From NCBI GenBank assembly GCA_003339415.1, contig PDHQ01000018.1:124001-188000 (forward strand): a stretch of 64,000 nucleotides of DNA, written 5' to 3'. The DNA is from Ophiocordyceps camponoti-saundersi (nom. inval.). Taxonomy: Eukaryota; Ascomycota; Sordariomycetes; Hypocreales; Ophiocordycipitaceae. Made by a program: the position numbers and the translations under genes. The notes under the pieces were generated by a model, which saw nothing but the letters and a program-made list of their open reading frames with translations, did no database searches and was not told the DNA's origin. Positions 11,706-23,491 of the stretch are shown here, in pieces (the stretch's first letter is position 1; each line of letters opens with the position of its first letter).

Positions 11706-13250
11706 TCAAAACTTCAACATCTCTCGCACCGCTTCACGCTTCTTCTGCTTCGCCGGCACTTGAAAGATTGTTCGCACCGCGGCGTGATCCGATGTCCACT
11801 CGTTGTCCTTGTGGTCCGGCTCGGGCCGCGGCTGTCCAACCACCTCGTGAACCGAGTCGACCACGTCTAGCCCTTTGTGGTAGACAAAGTCAATGCGGTC
11901 CATGGGCTCCGGCCTGCCGTCGTTCGTCAGGTAGATTGGGGACCAAGTGATGCCAGGGTCGGCGGCCGGGTCCTTGTGAATCTCACGATACGAGTCAACG
12001 AGACCGCCCTTGATCGGCTCTTCGGAGCTGGGCCACGGCACGGCGCCGACGCCACAATGCTGCTTGCTCGTGGCATTCGTCCAATCCAGGTGAGAGGGCG
12101 CGTTCATGTCTCCCGTCAGCAGAACCGGCAAGCGGTCCGTATTGGCCAGCTGCGGCTTCATGCGGTCCATAATCTCGAGGATCTGCGGCGTGCGTCCAGA
12201 CTCATTTTCGCGTTGCATCACGGCATCCAGCGTCATCTTATCGAAGCAAAAGTCGTATGGTCCGTACGGCGTATATCCCAAGTGAGCATTCCAAAAGATC
12301 ACCTGGCTGGCGTCGCCGTCGAGCGCGATCCGAGCGGAACCCGCCGCCTGCGTCGCGTTAAACTTCTCGACCATGGGGTACCGACTGATGATGCCCGCGT
12401 CCCTTCCCTGCCACGAGTCCCAGCCTAGAGCTTGGCCTAGACGGATCGCGTGTCCGCCGCCGCTCTCTTGAAGACCGACTATATCGACATTGCTGTCGAC
12501 AAGGTACTTGACCTGCTTGCGGTGATAATCATTGACCTGCGTGCCACCGAACCACATGTTGAAGGAAAGCACGCCGATGCGGTCGACGAGCGGCGACCCC
12601 TTCTCGCGCACCGGGATCTTGACTTGCAGCTGCGCCTTTGCCCCGTCCGAGCCCGTCGCCTCGACCGTCACACGCTTCTCACCGCTTGCATCCGGAGTGC
12701 CGGAGAGGCTTCCGTCTTCCGATACCTGTACCCAATCACCGCCATCGCCATCGGAGGCTGTCTTGGCGAACTTGGTGTTGGTGTCGCGTTCATTGGTGAT
12801 CAAGCCCTTGACATTGGCGTTAAAGGCATTTCCCTGACGGCCGTTGCGTGTCGTGAACTCGTCGACCAAAAAGGACAGGGGCCCGGTCCCTGGCATGATG
12901 ACGTCCACGGGGTCCGTCAGATGCTCATATCCATCCTTGGCGAGGAAGAATGCCTTGTACGTGCCCGGTGGCAAGTTGTCGGGCGGCGGGACCTTGACGC
13001 TCCCGTCGCTCTGAGCGGCGTAAGCCCAGGCCAGCGAGTTCGCTACATACGTCCCGTTGTCAGGGCCGCCATAGTAGGAGTTGTACAGGCCGACCCAGTT
13101 CTTCGTGTCGGGATCCGGCGTCGAGTAGTGAAAGGTGAAGAGGGGCTCGCCATTGGACCAGGAGAGTGAGCTGTCCGGTGCGGCAACAGTTTTCCCCAGG
13201 AATATGAGAGCCGCAGCGACAAGGGAGGAGGATGAACGCAAGATCCGCAT
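11706..13250 (-). CDS. Secreted endonuclease/exonuclease/phosphatase-family protein
   Basis: Single exon, 514 aa. A signal peptide is visible at residues 1-24 (hydrophobic core VAAALIFL, then TVAA). Residues about 25-225 form an Ig-like, beta-rich N-terminal part that includes a putative-Ig style DGSLSGTPD segment. The EEP fold follows: LSFNMWFGG, LQESGGG (metal-binding Glu near 261), FWNAHLGYTPYG, LLTGDMNAPS (Asp/Asn near 378), DRIDFVYHKG and the terminal TSDHAAVRT (Asp/His near 489). All core metal and catalytic motifs are present, so it is probably active as a secreted phosphodiesterase, nuclease or phospholipase-type enzyme; the substrate cannot be decided from sequence. It is divergent from the carboxypeptidase gene across a 1.7-kb gap. 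Confidence 0.88.
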   Translation of the reverse strand: MRILRSSSSLVAAALIFLGKTVAAPDSSLSWSNGEPLFTFHYSTPDPDTKNWVGLYNSYYGGPDNGTYVANSLAWAYAAQSDGSVKVPPPDNLPPGTYKAFFLAKDGYEHLTDPVDVIMPGTGPLSFLVDEFTTRNGRQGNAFNANVKGLITNERDTNTKFAKTASDGDGGDWVQVSEDGSLSGTPDASGEKRVTVEATGSDGAKAQLQVKIPVREKGSPLVDRIGVLSFNMWFGGTQVNDYHRKQVKYLVDSNVDIVGLQESGGGHAIRLGQALGWDSWQGRDAGIISRYPMVEKFNATQAAGSARIALDGDASQVIFWNAHLGYTPYGPYDFCFDKMTLDAVMQRENESGRTPQILEIMDRMKPQLANTDRLPVLLTGDMNAPSHLDWTNATSKQHCGVGAVPWPSSEEPIKGGLVDSYREIHKDPAADPGITWSPIYLTNDGRPEPMDRIDFVYHKGLDVVDSVHEVVGQPRPEPDHKDNEWTSDHAAVRTIFQVPAKQKKREAVREMLKF

Positions 13251-14943
13251 ATCTTCAACTTGGTCTCGACGTTGAACGAATCGGATTCAGATGACAGCCA
13301 GCGCCTTCTGTCGTTTGTTGTGGGGGATCTTTTGGCCCTATAAGCCGTCGTCCTATTGCTGAAAGGATACTCTTCGGAGTGTGACGACGGCCTGCGTTGA
13401 ATGACTGGATGCAATTGGATCCTCGACAAGCTGACAAGGACACTTGGAAAAGTTCCTCTCCCCAGATGGTCCGGCGTGCGTGGAGGGCGCGAGTTGCCAC
13501 ACAGCTGCGGCCTCCGGGTCCGAGATTCTTTGAGCCCGGGCTTGGGCTAGGACTCCAACTTTGAGAGGAAAACACGGCCGAGGTCATGCAAGGGCCTTTG
13601 AGGAACAGAGCTGTCATGTGTGGGAGACGGCTCCGCGGTCGAGAGTCAAGGTTCAGTTGCAGGTGAATGGGAAACGCCGCAGGGGCTGACCAAGCGCACG
13701 GAAAACCACGCACGACAAAGGGCCCTCGCTGTATCCTTTTCCATTTTCCTGCTGACGTCTCCAGCAGCTGGTTCATGCATATACATACATACATTTACTA
13801 GGCAGGACACTGCATCGATGGTGAGCACAAGCCGCCTAATCAGACTCGTATTGCGTTGACGCTCGGATGGCTGATTCGGAATCATCATCAGGGAGAAAAG
13901 ACTGACCTAATTCACGTCGAATGCAGTTCCAGGGATAATTTTGGCCATGACTGGAGTAGGAGGTGGCGCGTATGCTTCCGACCTTATCGTCGGACGTGCT
14001 CTCTCGCCATAGCCGATGACTATGTCAGACGTCGGTCCGACCGACAGCACGGACCTATGACTTTGTCGGACACAAAAACAAGAGCCGGAAATTGTTCGGC
14101 ACCTTCTGCCTGACAAAGGATTATCTTGCACGGAGCAAGCCCCCGAACGCCGGGTGTGGATCGGGGGCCTACCCCGGGCCTCAGCGCCGGCGGAGCTCCG
14201 TATGTCCACACGTTCAACACACAGCGTATCCGTCATTTGGTATTGAGACTACACCGACCACTATCGACACTTACCTGAGCCCCGTCATACGTGGGCCGAG
14301 CTCTCAGGCGGCAAAGCAGCATATGCCTGATTGTTGACACGTCTGGTGCTATCTGGCGTCTAGAAGTTTTCGACCTGGCCAAGGGGCGAAATCAGCCAAA
14401 GACCAACATGCGGTGAGTAGCGGCAGTGTTTAGTTTTTGATCTATTTCTGGAATCGGAAAAACCTTTCATCATCAACGTTGATGAACTCATTGAGGCTGA
14501 TGATGAAGACAATGCGTCATCGTCACCTATGGCGTCGGTCACTATCAAACGCAGAGATATTAACAAACACGGGCTGCCATATCGACGCAATCAACGCAAC
14601 CCTAGGCCGGCAATTCGGCAGCCGCAGAGAGGGAAGGGCGGTGAGGAGCTGCCAAGCTGGCATTACAAGTTCGGACGTTGCAACCACCATCCCGAAAACA
14701 AGACGCATGGACGGCGGCCCGCAGTCATTGTTGGGACCTGACGTCAAGCCACGCGCATCACATCAGCCACGGATTGTCAACACAACAATACATGGATATG
14801 AACATGGATATGGATATCTCCCGCTTCCATAAGATGGACGATGGCCCCCGGCTGCTTGCGATCGAATGAAGACGACGACCGACGGTAACCCCTGCCGGTT
14901 CCCCTCTCTTCTGCCCTTAACACCCTGTGCCCCGCCCGCCACT
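13251..14943. other. Divergent intergenic region, 1.7 kb
   Basis: This region lies between the starts of the EEP gene (-) and the carboxypeptidase gene (+), so it should hold both promoters. Frames of up to about 180 codons exist but have no recognisable domain and no coding-like composition. About 13,950-14,230 is rich in short CGGAC/GTCCG-type inverted motifs. No gene is called. Confidence 0.5.
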
Positions 14944-16835
14944 ATGAAGTCGTTGCCGCTATTGGTAGCTTTGGTCGGTGGCTTGTGGCCCGTCTTGGGT
15001 GCGGCTCATAGGGCTACGGCCCACCGTCTGGTGCAGGAGGAGTCGCACAGCATTCCCTCAAGAGAGGCGGCGTTCGAAGATGGCGCCAAGCGCAGCGCGC
15101 ACGTGCGGCGAGCAGGTCACGACGGCCAGCGATTCTTTAATGCGGCTACGTCTAGTGAGTTTACCCAGGAACCAAGCTTTCTTTGTGGGCCTTGAACTAT
15201 TGGCTTTATTGACATGGTGTGGCGTCAGGGTTTGCTGTCAACGGCTCGGCGATCCCCGAGGTTGATTTCGACGTTGGCGAATCTTACGCAGGACTACTGC
15301 CAATAAGCAACCGGACCGATGACAAGAACTCATTGTTTTTCTGGTTCTTTCCGACGGCCAACGAGGAGCATCGCGAGGATAAGGAGATTGTCATCTGGTT
15401 AAATGGAGGCGTGAGCATCTATCTCTCTCTCTGTCTCTCTCTCTCTGTCTCTCTCTCGCTCGCTCATCGTTGATGCGGAGACTAACAAACATTTTGTTGT
15501 AATAAAAAGCCCGGCTGCTCTTCCCTTCTGGGCCTCTTGCAGGAAAATGGCCCCTTCTCATGGCAGCCCGGAATGCTCAAGCCGTTGCGCAACCCCTGGA
15601 GCTGGCATCTTCTGGCCAACGTAGTTTACATCGATCAGCCCGTCACCACCGGCTTCTCGCAAGGCAACGCCACGGTACGCAACGAGGACCAGGTAGCGGC
15701 ACAGTTCCTAGGCTTCTGGGCCAACTTTATACGGACATTTGGCATGCAGGGCTGGCGCGTCTATGTCGTGGCCGAGTCTTATGGCGGTTACTACGGGCCG
15801 TTCATCGCAAACGGTATGCTCGAAGCCAATGACGAACAGAGTCACGGAAAGCTGGCCGGGATGATGGTGTATGACGGCATCATGTTCGATGGCATGGTTC
15901 AGACAGCCGTCGTCTTGGAAGACTTTGTTGACCAGAACCGGGACCTGATGCCACTGGACGACCCGACTACTGAGCGCGTCCGCGAATCGTCGGCCTCGTG
16001 CGGCTTCCACGACTGGCACCGGCGTTACCTCCGCTATCCGGCCGTTCCCGGTCCGCTTCCGCCGGCTCCGGGTTACCGGAAGCTTGATAACGGCAGCGTG
16101 GTGCTGAACGAGGAATGCGAGAACATCTTTTCCATGATATTCGAAGCCATGCGAATCATCAACCCGTGCTTCAGCGTCTACAACATTCGCGAACAGTGTC
16201 CTAAAGTTAATGATCCTCTCGGCGACCAAGCCCCCTTCTTCGACCGCGCCGATGTCAAAAGGGCGATCAACGCGCCCGTCGGCGCACACTGGCAACAGTG
16301 TACCAGGGGAGTCTTCCAGGCCAGCCCAACGGGCTCCGACGAATCACCCCCGCCAGACGCTTATCAACTCCCAAACGTCGTAGACCGGACGCGGAACGTC
16401 ATCCTCGCCCACGGCGCCATGGACTTTCTACTCCCGCTCAATGGCGTGCTGCTCGGGCTGCAGAACATGACGTGGGGGGGCAAGCGAGGCTTCGAACGCG
16501 TGCCAAGTGACCCCTTTTACGTGCCGCTCTATGGGTTCAGCACTCGATCAAACACCTCCTTCTACGGCGACCAGTTTCCCGCCGGCTCCGGAGTTCTAGG
16601 CACAACGCACGAGGAGCGTGGCTTGACGTTGGTGGCGACACAGCAGGCGGGACACGAAGGGCCAGGATATGCGCCTGCGGCGGCGCTGCGGCAGCTGGAG
16701 AAGCTGCTGGGGAGGGCGAAGAGCCTGAGTGAGAAGGGAACGTTTACTCTGCCGGCGCTGCGGAATGTGAAGCAGGTCGAGGGGGATCTGGGCAAGGGTA
16801 CGGTCGTTATTCCGTGTTTCGACCGGGGTTGTTGA
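14944..16835 (+). CDS. Secreted serine carboxypeptidase (peptidase family S10)
   Basis: Three exons, join(14944..15154, 15229..15410, 15510..16835), 572 aa. Donors are GTGAGT and GTGAGC; the second intron contains a CT-repeat stretch and an ACTAAC branch site. The second splice recreates the S10 block [13 protein letters not shown] across the junction, which fixes the model. A signal peptide covers residues 1-20 ([15 protein letters not shown]). The catalytic triad is Ser221 in AESYGGYYG (Ala replaces the usual Gly before Glu), Asp436 in [12 protein letters not shown] and His513 in [10 protein letters not shown]. The enzyme should remove C-terminal residues from peptides in the vacuole or outside the cell; the signal peptide and secreted neighbours favour secretion. 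It converges on the PLA2 gene 178 bp away. Confidence 0.93.
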
Positions 16836-17013
16836 GAGGGTGGCGGATTTCCTTTTTTTTCCCTTGGACATGATCAGATGAGCTGTTTGGATTCCCCATC
16901 TTCGTCTTTGACTCTATGAGACAGACATAAGCAAGCTGTTCGTTATGGATTACATAGAGCGTTCAATGTTGTTTTACTCGTCCCCTTCCCGTGTACATAC
17001 GCTGATAACCTTG

Positions 17014-17875
17014 CTACGAGTGAGAGTTCATCTTGGCGACGTTGAACTTGATCTTCAAAAGAGACGGGTCAAGGTCAGGCAGGAGATGCTTGCTTTGATC
17101 GAGCTTGACGGCTTCCTCGAGCAACGTCTGGCTGTTTTCGATCCTCAAGGCGAGGCTCCCGTCATCCTCTAACGAGTCCCTCCGCTGCTGCTTGGACGGT
17201 TTGTCTTCGGCGGCGTCGCGTCCGCCGTAAAGCTCAACGCCAAGATGGTAGACGTCTGCGAGGCGATCACAGCTCAACTTGGCTTTCTGAAAGCGACATG
17301 TGGTCCTGAGACTGGAGCAGGTCAGCAAAGGGATGGGTAGCAGAGAAGGCCTTTTCTTTTTTTTCTCACTCCTGAAGGAAATTGTCGTCGATCCGCTTCT
17401 TCGTCGTAACAGTGAAGCGTGCCTGGAGACGATGGTTCTGGTAGCCAAAGTCGTGGCGGTTGCAGGCTGGCGTGAAGTTGAAGCCGAGCGGGTTGTCGGG
17501 CGCTGAGGTGCAGCCGTCGGAGGAGAAGTCGAGCATCAACCACTGACGGGATGCGTCGCCAAACTTGAGCATCTGTTGACGTAAGTCGATGAAGTTGAAC
17601 AGGCTGTATCTGTAGAGTATGATGTCGGTTGCCATCGCCAAGTGGATGGCCCCTTCGGTGTCGGGGTCCCAACCGATCAAGGTGCCATTGCTGTCTGCAG
17701 GCGGTGGTTTATACGTGAGACGGTCGTCGTCATTCTCCGGGGCTTTGAACCTGGACGCTCTTGGTTTAATTTCGATGGTCCTGATGTTCAGCCTCTTGAC
17801 GGGGGGAACGAACCTGTTGGCGAGGGTGAGGCTGAGCAGGCCGAGGTAGATTTTCTTTAGAGGTAGGAGCTTCAT
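17014..17875 (-). CDS. Secreted fungal phospholipase A2
   Basis: Two exons, complement(join(17014..17311, 17370..17875)), 267 aa. The 58-nt intron has a GTGAGA donor, a CTGAC branch and a CTCCAG acceptor; the phases fit. The ATG at 17875 was chosen because it gives an immediate signal peptide (MKLLPLKKIYLGLLSLTLA); the frame stays open 32 codons upstream. The core is the fungal/bacterial PLA2 fold: SDGCTSAPDNP, then PACNRHDFGY with the catalytic His141-Asp142 pair, then RFTVTTKKRIDDNFL. The C-terminal exon adds RTTCRFQKAKLSCDRLADVYH with two cysteines, followed by a charged tail of about 80 residues that is longer than usual for this family. It would hydrolyse the sn-2 ester of phospholipids outside the cell. 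Confidence 0.9.
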
Positions 17876-19010
17876 GTTGCAGGCAGATTGGGGATTTGAG
17901 CCTTTGTGAAGGAGGGAAAAGGGGCTTGGTTTACATGCCGAGAGCGTTGATGTGAAGAACAAGCCAGCCAAGCTTATACCCTTGAAAGAGGGGGAGCCTG
18001 AATAACAAGATCAGGAAGATTCCTCGGCTCAGAGACGGCGGCTACCGAATTGGCGACGGAAGAAGCAACGAGATGCATCCACGAAGGCTTATATGCATCG
18101 AAGTCTGTGGCTAGCTAGAAGCTGATGCGGGCTATGATAACTTACGTAGATAGAGGCCATACACATATGTGCATGTTCGTGCGGGATATTGATGAGACGA
18201 GAGTAAACAAGTCGTATTCATATCATGATATTATGGCCATGTATGTATAAAGCGGACCTTGCTCTTGTCAGGGAGATTTCGTCTCGGGGGGACACGAGAC
18301 GGGGAGTGTGTGTATGTATGTATGTATGTGGTAGGTATGTATGTAGGTATGTTATACATGTATGAAGTGTGTATACGGATATGGATGTCGACGGCAACGC
18401 CTTTCACCCTGATGGCGAAGCCGGGAGAGAGGGGGAGAGAGAGAGGGGGAGAGAGAGAGAGAGGGAGAGAGAGAGAGGGGGAGAGAGATGGATTGAGCAA
18501 GTTCATCGGCGAATGTAGAGGGAGAGAGAGAGAATGATATGGCCGCTGCCAAGCCTTAATCTACGAGATGAGGTTGTAAGATGGGATAAATCGCCAAACG
18601 CATCTGACGGCGAGAGTGTGTGCCTATTAATTATATATGCATTCTATAGTGCAGTCTAAGCCTATAAAGACGATACGATCAAAACAGACTCATCCATGTT
18701 ATATCTCTACTTAGTTCTTACATACATAGACTCGGCATCCGTCGAACCTTGATGAACGAGACTGTTTACTCTTCATAATGATATATGAAAAGAAGTATCA
18801 CGACACGTTCCAGTACGAGCCGTTCATACACGCAGATATACATTACATACATATAAAAAGGGCAGTACATACCTATATAGACGAACGATACAACGTCCTG
18901 CATGGAAAACGACATGCATCTACTAACGAGAGCCCCTTAAACTCCAATCAACAACAGACCATCAACCCGAGACAAAAGGAAACAAAGAAACCTTCCCCCC
19001 CCCCTCCTTT
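17876..19010. other. Intergenic with GTAT and GA microsatellites
   Basis: This 1.1-kb gap contains the PLA2 promoter and the 3' end of the GH16 gene. A GTAT-rich tract lies at about 18308-18360 and a GA/GGGA tract at about 18421-18490. One TACGGATA octamer lies at 18374-18381. No gene is seen. Confidence 0.6.
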
Positions 19011-22000
19011 TCAGACCATCATCACCGTAGCGGCAACAGCCACAGCAGCCGCCAACGCCCCAGCTTTCGTCCGAGACGCGCCGGCGAAAACGGGTGGGAC
19101 GTCGCAGGCCTTGCCCACGCAGCCAGCCGCAGGAGGGGATGGAGGCTGGGCCGGCTTGGAGCCTTGTCCCGGTCTTGACGCCGGCTGAGTGTCCTTGAGA
19201 GCTGGCGCTCCCTTGGCCGGTGGTTGGCCGTGAACGCGTGGGGATGATGCTGGTGTTTCCGCCACCTGTTCTCGCACCGGCTTGTCTGGCACCGGCTTGC
19301 CTGGCACCGGCTTGCCTGGCTCAGCCCCCCTGAGCGGTGTCTTGTGAATCTGCGGTCTTCGAGGACCTTCGTAAGGACGAGGCTCAGGCTCCTCTTTGGA
19401 CGTCGACTTGCCGGCTTGAGGCCTCTCAGCCGGTGGTTCTTCGTCATGCCTCAGCTCTTGGGGAACAGGAGGGAGATCGGGAAGGAGATCGATTATTGGT
19501 TTCTCAGGAGCCGTCGGTCTTTCAAGCTCCGGCTCCACGGGAGCAGTTTCGCGCGTCTTCCTGTTCAAGGGCCGCGGTCTCTCCGGCACGGGCGGCAGAC
19601 GGTCCCCCTTTTCGTCGCTGACGGCTTCCTCTGGGACCTGCTCGTCCATAGGCCTTGGCTGCTGCTGGTTGACAGACGAGCCCTTTCTCTCGGGCTCATC
19701 GGGTGTCTTGACCACCTCGGGTTCTTTGACGAGGACGCCGGGCGGTGGCGGCGGCCGAGTCTTGTTCCGGTTCTGGGCCGGCTTCGTGGGAGGTGACTGG
19801 GGAGGCGGCACGGGTTCGGCTTTTGGGCTCGGCTCCTTCGGTCTCTGCGCCGGAGGCGGCCTCATGCCGGTCGGGAGGGCGTCGCATTCCGTGCCGGTGC
19901 AAGACGGCGTCTCGGCGACACCGGAATGTCCGCTGGAAGACGCCGAGGACGTGGTGGGCCGGGGAGCGGGGATGGTCATGCTGGTCATCCGCGGCTCCTC
20001 TGCCGTAGCGGGGCCGCAGCCCGGACTGGAACACCGCGTCTTCGGCTCGACCGTGGTGGTGGTGACCTTTCCAATAGCGCAATTCGTCACGCTCGGAGGG
20101 CAGCGACTGAGCGTCACCGTCTTCACCACGTTGATCGACGTCCAGGAGGAAAGCTTGCGCCTCTGGCCGGCATCCGGTGCGGGATTCCCCACTTGAGTCG
20201 GAGGCAACCCGTCCGGGCCGTAGCCATTGCTGGTGCCGCCGCTGCCGTCGTCCAGGCGCGGAGTTTCCTCCGTCGGAGGCGAGCCTTGCGGGCCGTAGCC
20301 GTTGCTGGTGCCGCCTCCGCTGTCGCTCAGGCGTGGAGTCTCCTCCGTCGGGGGGCTCTTGGACGGCTTTTGTTCGTTTGCGATTCCCGCCGAGGTGATC
20401 GGCGTCGGCGTCGGCGTCGCGGGACACGTCTCCGTGACGGTGGTGGTGACGACGACGGCTCCTTTGTCCGGACAGCCGGGCATGTTGGCTTTGCATCGCA
20501 TGAGCTTGACCACGACTCTGATCTTGAGCACCACTTTAAGCCTGCCGCGATAGGCGGTGCTCGTCGCCTCCGGCTGGGTCGTGATGGGCGTTGCCGCAAG
20601 CTGAGTCGTGTAAGCGACCGGAAGGAAGGAAGATTTCCCCTGGCAGACGGCTGGTGAAGGGCATGTCGTCGTCGTGAGGGTCGTCGTCGACGTGAGCTCA
20701 ACCGGCTCTTCCTTGGGTTGGACGCCATCTTGGACGGCTTTTTCTGCCAGTTCGAGCTGCCACTTGGCCGCGACCTTGGCATCGGTGTTGATCGTAGTTA
20801 TCTGGGGAGATGATGAAGATGATGGAGTCAAGTCGGAGCCGTCGAGGTTGACGGAATCATAGCCGGCTTGGGAGCCTGATTCCGGGTTTCCATCGACAGA
20901 TTCTTCCCCGGACGAACCAGAGGAGGAGATCTGAGATTGCTCGGCATGATTCTCCTCAAGACTCAAAGCGTCGGCAGAGGCAGATTCGTCGCTGTTATCG
21001 CCTGATGATCGTCCCTTTCTGCTGATGATGGGCAGAGTTCCGTTGGAGAAGTGGCCAAACAGAGACGCGCCGGTTTCCGTCTCCGACTCATCACCAGATG
21101 AGCGTCCCTTCCGGCTGAGACCTTCTGTCATGTTGAGATGGGTCGTTTTCGAGTGCTGTGTTGACGAGAGCTGAGGAGCGGAGGTGTTGGTCGTGGCCAG
21201 CTCGACCTCGGGGCTAGTTGAGGCATCCGTCTCTTCCGTTGCCGGGAGGTCGGTGGTTTCTGTCTCCGGGGATGAGGATGAGGATGTAGGAGCCGTGGAA
21301 GACTCAGATGTAGATTCCTCAGGAAGCTGCTGCTCAAGGGGATTGTCACCGGATGAGCGTCCTTTCCGGCTAAGAATGAGTTCGGTGATGTTCAGATGGG
21401 TGGTGTTTGAGTGGTGTGTTGCCGAGAGCTGAGGAGGGTTGGGGTTGGTCGTGGCCGTCTCGGCTTCTGATGGGCTGGTTGAGGGATCCGTGTGATCTGG
21501 CACCGGGGGGACGACGGATGAGGATTCTGAGGTTGTAGCTGTGGACTCAGATGCCGGTTTCTCGGATGCCGATTTCTCGGACGCCGATTCCTCGGATGCC
21601 GAATTCTCGGACGCCGATGTCTCAGATGCCGACTTCTTGGACGCCGACTTCTCGGATGCCGACTTCTCGGATGCCGACTTCTCGGATGCCGGTTCCTCAG
21701 ATGGCTGCTCAGAGTCAACGCCGTCATCACCGGAGGAGCGTCCCTTTCTGCTGAGGACGCCTTCAGTGATGTTGGAAGGTTGATCATGGAGCTGATGAGG
21801 GATCGAGGTGTCGGACGTGTTAGATGGAGAGGCCTCCAGGCTAGATGAGCCATTCTTCTGGTTCGAATCTGACACGATAGTCGAGTGCGTCGTTGGCGAG
21901 ACGTCTGACGAGTTGGCTGTTGATCTCGATGCTGACGCTTCGGATGGATGCTCGGTGTTTTGGTGAGCGAATGAGCCGGTGACGGATGAGCCGGTGGCAG

Positions 22001-23491
22001 ATGAGCCAGCGGCATCATGACCGGATACTACAGAGTCATCACCGGCAGACGAGTTCCCCTTTTGAATCATCGAGTCTCCGCCCGAGGTGTCGACGCTGTT
22101 CGCAGCATCGTCATCGTCGCCGGCCTGAGTCGTCTCCTTCTCTTCCTGTTCTTGAACCTTCTTACGGTTCTTGGATTTGCATCGCCTTCGTGGCTTTTCC
22201 TCCCCATCGAGGGTTATCGAGTTCTCGCCCTGCTCCTCAACCTGCCTCTTCACCACCGTCTGCTCCTCGTCATCAAGCAGAGGCAGAGCGTAGTATCGAA
22301 AGTCCTTGACGCGGAAGAAAACATCCCTAAAGTCTTCCGGATGGCTGCCGACGTAGTCTTCGCACGTCTGCTTCGTCTTCGCCTGGCAACTAGGCCCGCC
22401 CGGTCCCTCTCCCCATTGAAGGCCGCCGCAGAAGGCAATGTTGAGGATGAAGCGCAGGTTCCTCAACGCAGATTCGACGTTACAGCTGGGTTTCCTCAGG
22501 TGAATCGACGGTTTCCCCCATGCCGACGTGTCGATTTCGTTGTTCTCCAGGTTGGGAGGTGCCAGGTTGTAAGGCCAGGTGTAGACTTTGACCTCTTCCT
22601 TTGTCCATTGGAGAACCTCTGTTCAAAGCACGAGAGTTAGTATTCTGTCTTCCATGTTGTGACGACGGGAGAGAAGTGGAATCATACGAATGCCGCCTTC
22701 TGGCGATCCCCAGATGCCGTCCTCCGTCTCGTTCACCTGACATCCCTGGCCGACAGGTTGTGACGGCCGCTTCTCGAACGAGTTGTCGCAGTTGTTGGAG
22801 ATGATGTCCGACCTGACGAGCTCGCTCTCCAGAGTACAGTTACCGACTTGACTCGGCGTACCGGCGTGGAACGAAGGCCGGTTGGCGGTGTTGAGGTTCC
22901 AGCCCTCGTAAAGGTCAATCTCACCGTTGAGAGGCCACTCGCCGTCGCCGACAGTCCAACTGTGTTGAGACGCCCAAGTTAGAAAGTCTTCTCTTTACAT
23001 ATCCGTTCTCGACAGTTGACAAGCAGGATAGGGAGAGCCTTACTATGCCGGCCAGGCACCGCACACGGGCTTGGGCATGTGGCTGAAGCGCATGATGAAC
23101 AGGCCTTGGTTGTAGGCCCTTCGAGTTTGGATCCGGAACGCGTCTCGGCCATGATCCGTGTCTGGGCCTAGGACGGTTGTGTGGTCGACTCCGAGATATA
23201 TCTGGCCGTCATCTTCGATTCTCGTCAAGTTCTTCTGCTGAGCACTAGCCAGAGGCTGGTATCTGACGAAGGCGTCGTTGTCGTCGTATGTCTTGTTTGG
23301 GTTTCTTCCTTTCTGTTCAAGTCTCTGTCAGCTTGTTGAAGAGAAACGGTTGTTGAGGCTGTTGTACGAACGGTCAAGAACTCAAACTCGTCGTAAAAGT
23401 TGCTTCCGTTGATCGTCTGCAACAGGGTAAAGGTCTGTGCCGCCACGTTGCTGGTCAAGAGCAGCAGGGTGGCGAGATTGGTGAGAGCCAT
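19011..23491 (-). CDS. GH16 endo-glucanase-like wall protein with giant stalk
   Basis: Four exons, complement(join(19011..22618, 22688..22959, 23044..23312, 23372..23491)), 1422 aa; donors GTTCGT, GTAAGG and GTATGA, all phases consistent. A signal peptide (residues 1-18) precedes a GH16 catalytic domain (about 20-290). Junctions rebuild [22 protein letters not shown] and EGGIQVLQW. The active site is GEIDLYEG with Glu143, Asp145 and Glu148, the ExDxxE motif of GH16, so it should cut or transglycosylate beta-glucans. The remaining 1100 residues are Ser/Thr/Pro/Glu-rich: Asp/Ser-rich stretches, about ten ASEKS-type pentapeptides, four exact copies of SRKGRSSGD, then Pro-rich sequence with several CP-type cysteine pairs. 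The C-terminus is hydrophobic ([17 protein letters not shown]), fitting a GPI anchor. It is far longer than typical GH16 wall enzymes; the stalk would project the domain from the wall. Confidence 0.88.
20997..21752 (-). repeat. Four copies of SRKGRSSGD in the GH16 stalk
   Basis: Exact copies of the nonapeptide SRKGRSSGD are encoded at 21726-21752, 21345-21371, 21090-21116 and 20997-21023. Synonymous codons differ between copies. An N-x-T sequon (NIT, NIT, NMT, NGT) precedes each copy by a few residues. A weaker version (QKGNSSAGD) lies near 22035-22062. Spacing is uneven (127, 85 and 31 codons). Confidence 0.85.
21550..21704 (-). repeat. 15-bp minisatellite coding ASEKS-type pentapeptides
   Basis: Within the GH16 stalk, a 15-nt unit reading GGATGCCGACTTCTC-like on the plus strand repeats about ten times with single-base variants. 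It encodes tandem five-residue units of the form S-A-S-E-K, with Thr, Asn, Glu or Lys at the fourth or fifth positions. The array keeps frame and is likely length-variable between strains. Confidence 0.85.

Noticed and set aside
12450..13169. 239-codon plus-strand frame
   Set aside because: Antisense shadow of the EEP-family gene.
13907..14236. 109-codon minus-strand frame in the divergent gap
   Set aside because: No domain, no signal peptide and no supporting splice sites.
14437..14832. 131-codon plus-strand frame before the carboxypeptidase
   Set aside because: No ATG-proximal context, no domain, and it runs into the carboxypeptidase leader.
19696..20496. 266-codon minus-strand Arg/His-rich frame
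   Set aside because: Alternate-frame shadow inside the last exon of the GH16 gene.
21855..21870. GGTTCGAATC, resembling a tRNA B box
   Set aside because: Lies within the GH16 coding exon; no acceptor stem, anticodon arm or A box around it.
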